Of a DNA stretch of 64,000 nucleotides, positions 61,907 to 64,000 are shown piece by piece. A program made the translations under genes and the position numbers. The notes beneath the pieces were generated by a model. It saw only the letters and a program-made list of their open reading frames with translations. It did no database searches and was not told the origin of the DNA. The stretch lies in the NCBI GenBank assembly GCA_020724465.1, contig DYGX01000012.1, positions 62,001 through 126,000 on the forward strand, in the 5' to 3' direction. Position 1 is the first letter of the stretch. The number at the start of each line of letters is the position of its first letter. This DNA is from Thermoflexus sp. (GTDB lineage Bacteria; Chloroflexota; Anaerolineae; Aggregatilineales; Aggregatilineaceae).

Positions 61907-63356
61907 CGTGTCTGCACCGGCCGGATCCCGCTGGCACCGGTTAGGAGTGCCTGGGCGCCTGGCGGTGACCGCGCTGGTGGTGGTTGCCACCGGGCTGTCG
62001 CCGCTCAGCGCGCAGTTCGAGCGGTGGCAGGCGCGCGCCTGCCGCGCAGCAACAGCCGGCGAGTTCGAGACCGCGCGCTCCGCCCTGGGCGCGCTTTTCG
62101 CCCTGGCAGACCAGACGGCTCCCGCGCTGTACGACCGGCTCGCGGCACTGACCCTCGCCGCGGGCGAACCGTTTGATGCCGAGGTCTACCTGCTATCCGC
62201 TGCGCATGCGGCCGGGTGGTCGAGCCAGCGGCGTGAGATGCTGCGCCGGATCGAGCTTGCGTTGGGTCGCGGCGAGCGCGCGCAGGCGCTGGCGGACTCC
62301 GATGTGCCACGCGAATCTGCCGGGTCCACGGGCAGGTTTTCTGTTGAGCAGTTGATCGCACAACGCGACTGGTCCGATGCTGCGGCGGCGGTGCAGCGTG
62401 GCCTGCAGCAGGCACCGGATGATCCCGAACTGAACTTCTGGCAGGGGGTGCTGCTTGGCGCGGGCGATTCGCGGGCGCCCGACCATCTGCGGCGGGCGGC
62501 GGAGTCCGAACAGTATCGCGCGCGGGCGCAAACCGCGTTGGATGCGCTGCAGCGGGATGCGTCGGCTCGCCTGGCCGACCAGTGGACGGCGCTTGGCGTG
62601 GCGCTGGTGGGGGTTGAGGAGTGGGCCCTGGCCTGGTACGCGCTCGATCAGGCATTGGCTGCCGATCCGCTTCACCCGGCGGCGCTGGCGTACCGGGGCT
62701 ATGTCAAGGACCAGCAGGGGCAAGACGGCCTGGCCGATATTCAGGCTGCGCAGACGATCGCCCCGCGCGATCCTACTGCGTATTACTTTGCCGGGCTGCA
62801 CTGGCGCCTGGCTGGCGATCAGGATGCTGCCCGGCAGGCGTTCATGGACGGGTACTGGCTCGCGCCGCAGAATCCCGCGCTGGCCGCCGAGGTCGCCGGA
62901 TCGTTCGAAATGCAGGGCGACTATGCCCAGGCCGAGTCGTGGTACCGGCTGGCACTAGATTTGGCCCCTGCCGATGCGTCCTGGTATGCTCTGGTGGCGA
63001 GGTTTTATGCCGAGACCGGATTTCGCCTGGACGACGGCGGTCTGGCGTTTGTGCAAGAGGCAGCAGAACGCTTTCCCGGCGATCCGGATATCGCGGCAAG
63101 CTACGGCTGGGCGCTGTATCAGGCGGGTGACACGGATGATGCATACGCGGCCATCAGCAAAGCGGTCAGCCGCGCGCCCGAGTCCGTGCGCGCGCGGTAT
63201 TATTTCGGCGTGATCCTCGAAAGCCGGGGCGACCCGGCGGCGGCTGCGGATTCCTACTGGTACGTCGTGGATACCGCAGCACGGGATGACTTCTATCGCG
63301 TTCGCGCGGCGCGGGCGCTGCAGCGGCTGGGGATGCAGCAAGCCGGCGCGCCATGA
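61872..63356 (+). CDS. Tetratricopeptide repeat protein with N-terminal membrane segment
   Basis: 494 residues. A hydrophobic segment (about 29-48, AVTALVVVATGLSPLSA) may be a signal or anchor. The rest is a superhelix of TPR-like pairs; the clearest repeats are around 255-440 (WALAWYALDQALAADPLHPAALAYRGY, DYAQAESWYRLALDLAPADASWY, DTDDAYAAISKAVSRAPESVRARYYFG, each quoted in part). Function unknown; TPRs mediate protein contacts. GTG 61908 is an alternative start that removes the overlap with the receiver gene. Confidence 0.75.
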   Translation: MSRVPVTPLPRNVSAPAGSRWHRLGVPGRLAVTALVVVATGLSPLSAQFERWQARACRAATAGEFETARSALGALFALADQTAPALYDRLAALTLAAGEPFDAEVYLLSAAHAAGWSSQRREMLRRIELALGRGERAQALADSDVPRESAGSTGRFSVEQLIAQRDWSDAAAAVQRGLQQAPDDPELNFWQGVLLGAGDSRAPDHLRRAAESEQYRARAQTALDALQRDASARLADQWTALGVALVGVEEWALAWYALDQALAADPLHPAALAYRGYVKDQQGQDGLADIQAAQTIAPRDPTAYYFAGLHWRLAGDQDAARQAFMDGYWLAPQNPALAAEVAGSFEMQGDYAQAESWYRLALDLAPADASWYALVARFYAETGFRLDDGGLAFVQEAAERFPGDPDIAASYGWALYQAGDTDDAYAAISKAVSRAPESVRARYYFGVILESRGDPAAAADSYWYVVDTAARDDFYRVRAARALQRLGMQQAGAP

Positions 63357-63440
63357 GAGAGAAGCTCACCGCGTGCAGGTTCGACTGGCGCGGGCTAGAG
63401 GGGCGCGGTCCGGATAAACCGGACGTGCAGCAGATCGACT

Positions 63441-64000
63441 ATGAGCGAAACCATCCAACCGTTTCACCGGCCCGCGGAGGCGCGCTCGGTCCGTGACGAC
63501 CGCCCGCGTCTGGTGCCGTTGATGCTGTTCCATTTCGCCCTGGCAGGGCTGGTGTTGCTGCTGGCGGCGGGTGCTGTGGTGGGCTACCTGTATGCCCTGC
63601 ACTTTACGCACGTCGACATCGGCTGGAACTTGCGCCTGTCGGGCGCGGATAAGATTTACGACGCGGAAACGCAGCGTTTGTTTGCGCTGGTGCTGATCCT
63701 GGTGGCGCTGGGGTTGCTTCAGTTCGGCGCGTTCCGGACGTTGTCGGCGGGGACCGCCGGGGCGCTGCGCGCGGCGCGTGCTGCGTCGGTGACGCTGCTG
63801 GCCGGGTTCCCGCTGGCGGTCGTCATCTGGCGCCTGGAGCTTGACCTGCCGGGCGTGCCGCTCTCGGCCACGCAGACGGCGACACGGGTACTCGCGGCGA
63901 TTCTGGCGGCGCAGGCGTTGTTCGCGCTGCTGTACAGCGTGTACCTGTTTCTGCCCGGCGCGCGCCGCGTTATCCATCGTGAGCGCTTCGCGGCCGCGCC
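63441..64000 (+). CDS. Multi-pass membrane protein (3' truncated by the window)
   Basis: The frame opens at ATG 63441 (an in-frame TAA lies at 63414) and runs to the right edge without a stop, about 186 codons. It has a polar N-terminus (SETIQPFHRPAEARSV) and four hydrophobic helices at about 28-54, 84-100, 115-132 and 147-170, with a likely outer loop between the first two (HFTHVDIGWNLRLSGADK). I do not recognise the family. No good ribosome binding site is visible, but the frame shows coding-like third-position GC. Confidence 0.65.
   Translation, partial: MSETIQPFHRPAEARSVRDDRPRLVPLMLFHFALAGLVLLLAAGAVVGYLYALHFTHVDIGWNLRLSGADKIYDAETQRLFALVLILVALGLLQFGAFRTLSAGTAGALRAARAASVTLLAGFPLAVVIWRLELDLPGVPLSATQTATRVLAAILAAQALFALLYSVYLFLPGARRVIHRERFAAA

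Noticed and set aside
63353-63496. A 47-codon frame whose ATG overlaps the TPR gene stop as ATGA
   Set aside because: It overlaps the membrane-protein start at 63441 in another frame and shows no domain; the overlap alone is weak evidence.

Overview
The window is a gene-dense, GC-rich (well over 60 % by eye) bacterial chromosome segment with 60 protein genes, one tRNA gene and no visible mobile element, CRISPR array or rRNA. Gene content and style suggest a member of the Chloroflexota, probably Anaerolineae-like: a YqeC-MocA fusion, a bacterial Elp3, a WecA-type transferase of Chloroflexi style, a YceD/sigma-70 pair, several membrane proteins with proline-rich or acidic tails, and Gram-positive-type genes (yvcK, fakA/fakB, Asp23, LCP, LipM). 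This placement is inference from families; no marker gene was searched.

0-6 kb: the end of yqeB and a fused yqeC-mocA (molybdenum-hydroxylase maturation), then on the minus strand a membrane protein, purine nucleoside phosphorylase, queA, a DUF2905 protein and ruvB. 6-16 kb: upp, a WecA-like transferase, a divergent M50-like membrane protein, and a glycolysis block tpiA-pgk-gap-yvcK (minus) facing apgM and gpmA (plus). 16-21 kb: a minus-strand set of DUF1461, a fused MFS/spermidine-synthase-like protein, DUF58 and MoxR. 21-25.4 kb: a glycan operon (GT4, two GT2, rfbD) with rnhB embedded by ATGA overlaps. 25.4-28.4 kb: a consensus promoter and an attenuator-like leader before yceD-rpoD, then an FHA membrane protein.

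28.4-36.4 kb: moeA, a ferredoxin-NADP reductase, proB-proA, a YuiH-like molybdopterin oxidoreductase, mutY and a methyltransferase. 36.4-45.7 kb: elp3, a DUF4230 protein, a LipM-like octanoyltransferase, an LCP protein, a GH13-like protein with altered catalytic motifs, a kinase-like protein without the catalytic Asp, a short adenylate kinase and a small unknown protein. 45.8-48 kb: tRNA (CAU), moaB and glnA. 48-61 kb: fabD, rpmF, a coiled-coil protein, coaD, recG, two fakB, fakA and asp23 (minus), then rpmB (plus), rpe and ftsK (minus). 61.3 kb to the end: a receiver protein, a TPR protein and an incomplete membrane protein.

Functionally this is a core-metabolism and information-processing neighbourhood: glycolysis with its regulator YvcK, proline and glutamine synthesis, fatty-acid and lipoyl supply, DNA repair and segregation, and tRNA modification. 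I see no clear novel multi-gene system. The observations most worth checking are the catalytically altered GH13-like protein and its convergent neighbour pseudokinase, the terminator-like hairpin in the yceD-rpoD leader, the WecA-like enzyme with Thr at the conserved motif Asp, the decamer repeats before proB, and the repeated CTAG stop-codon sharing between convergent genes.
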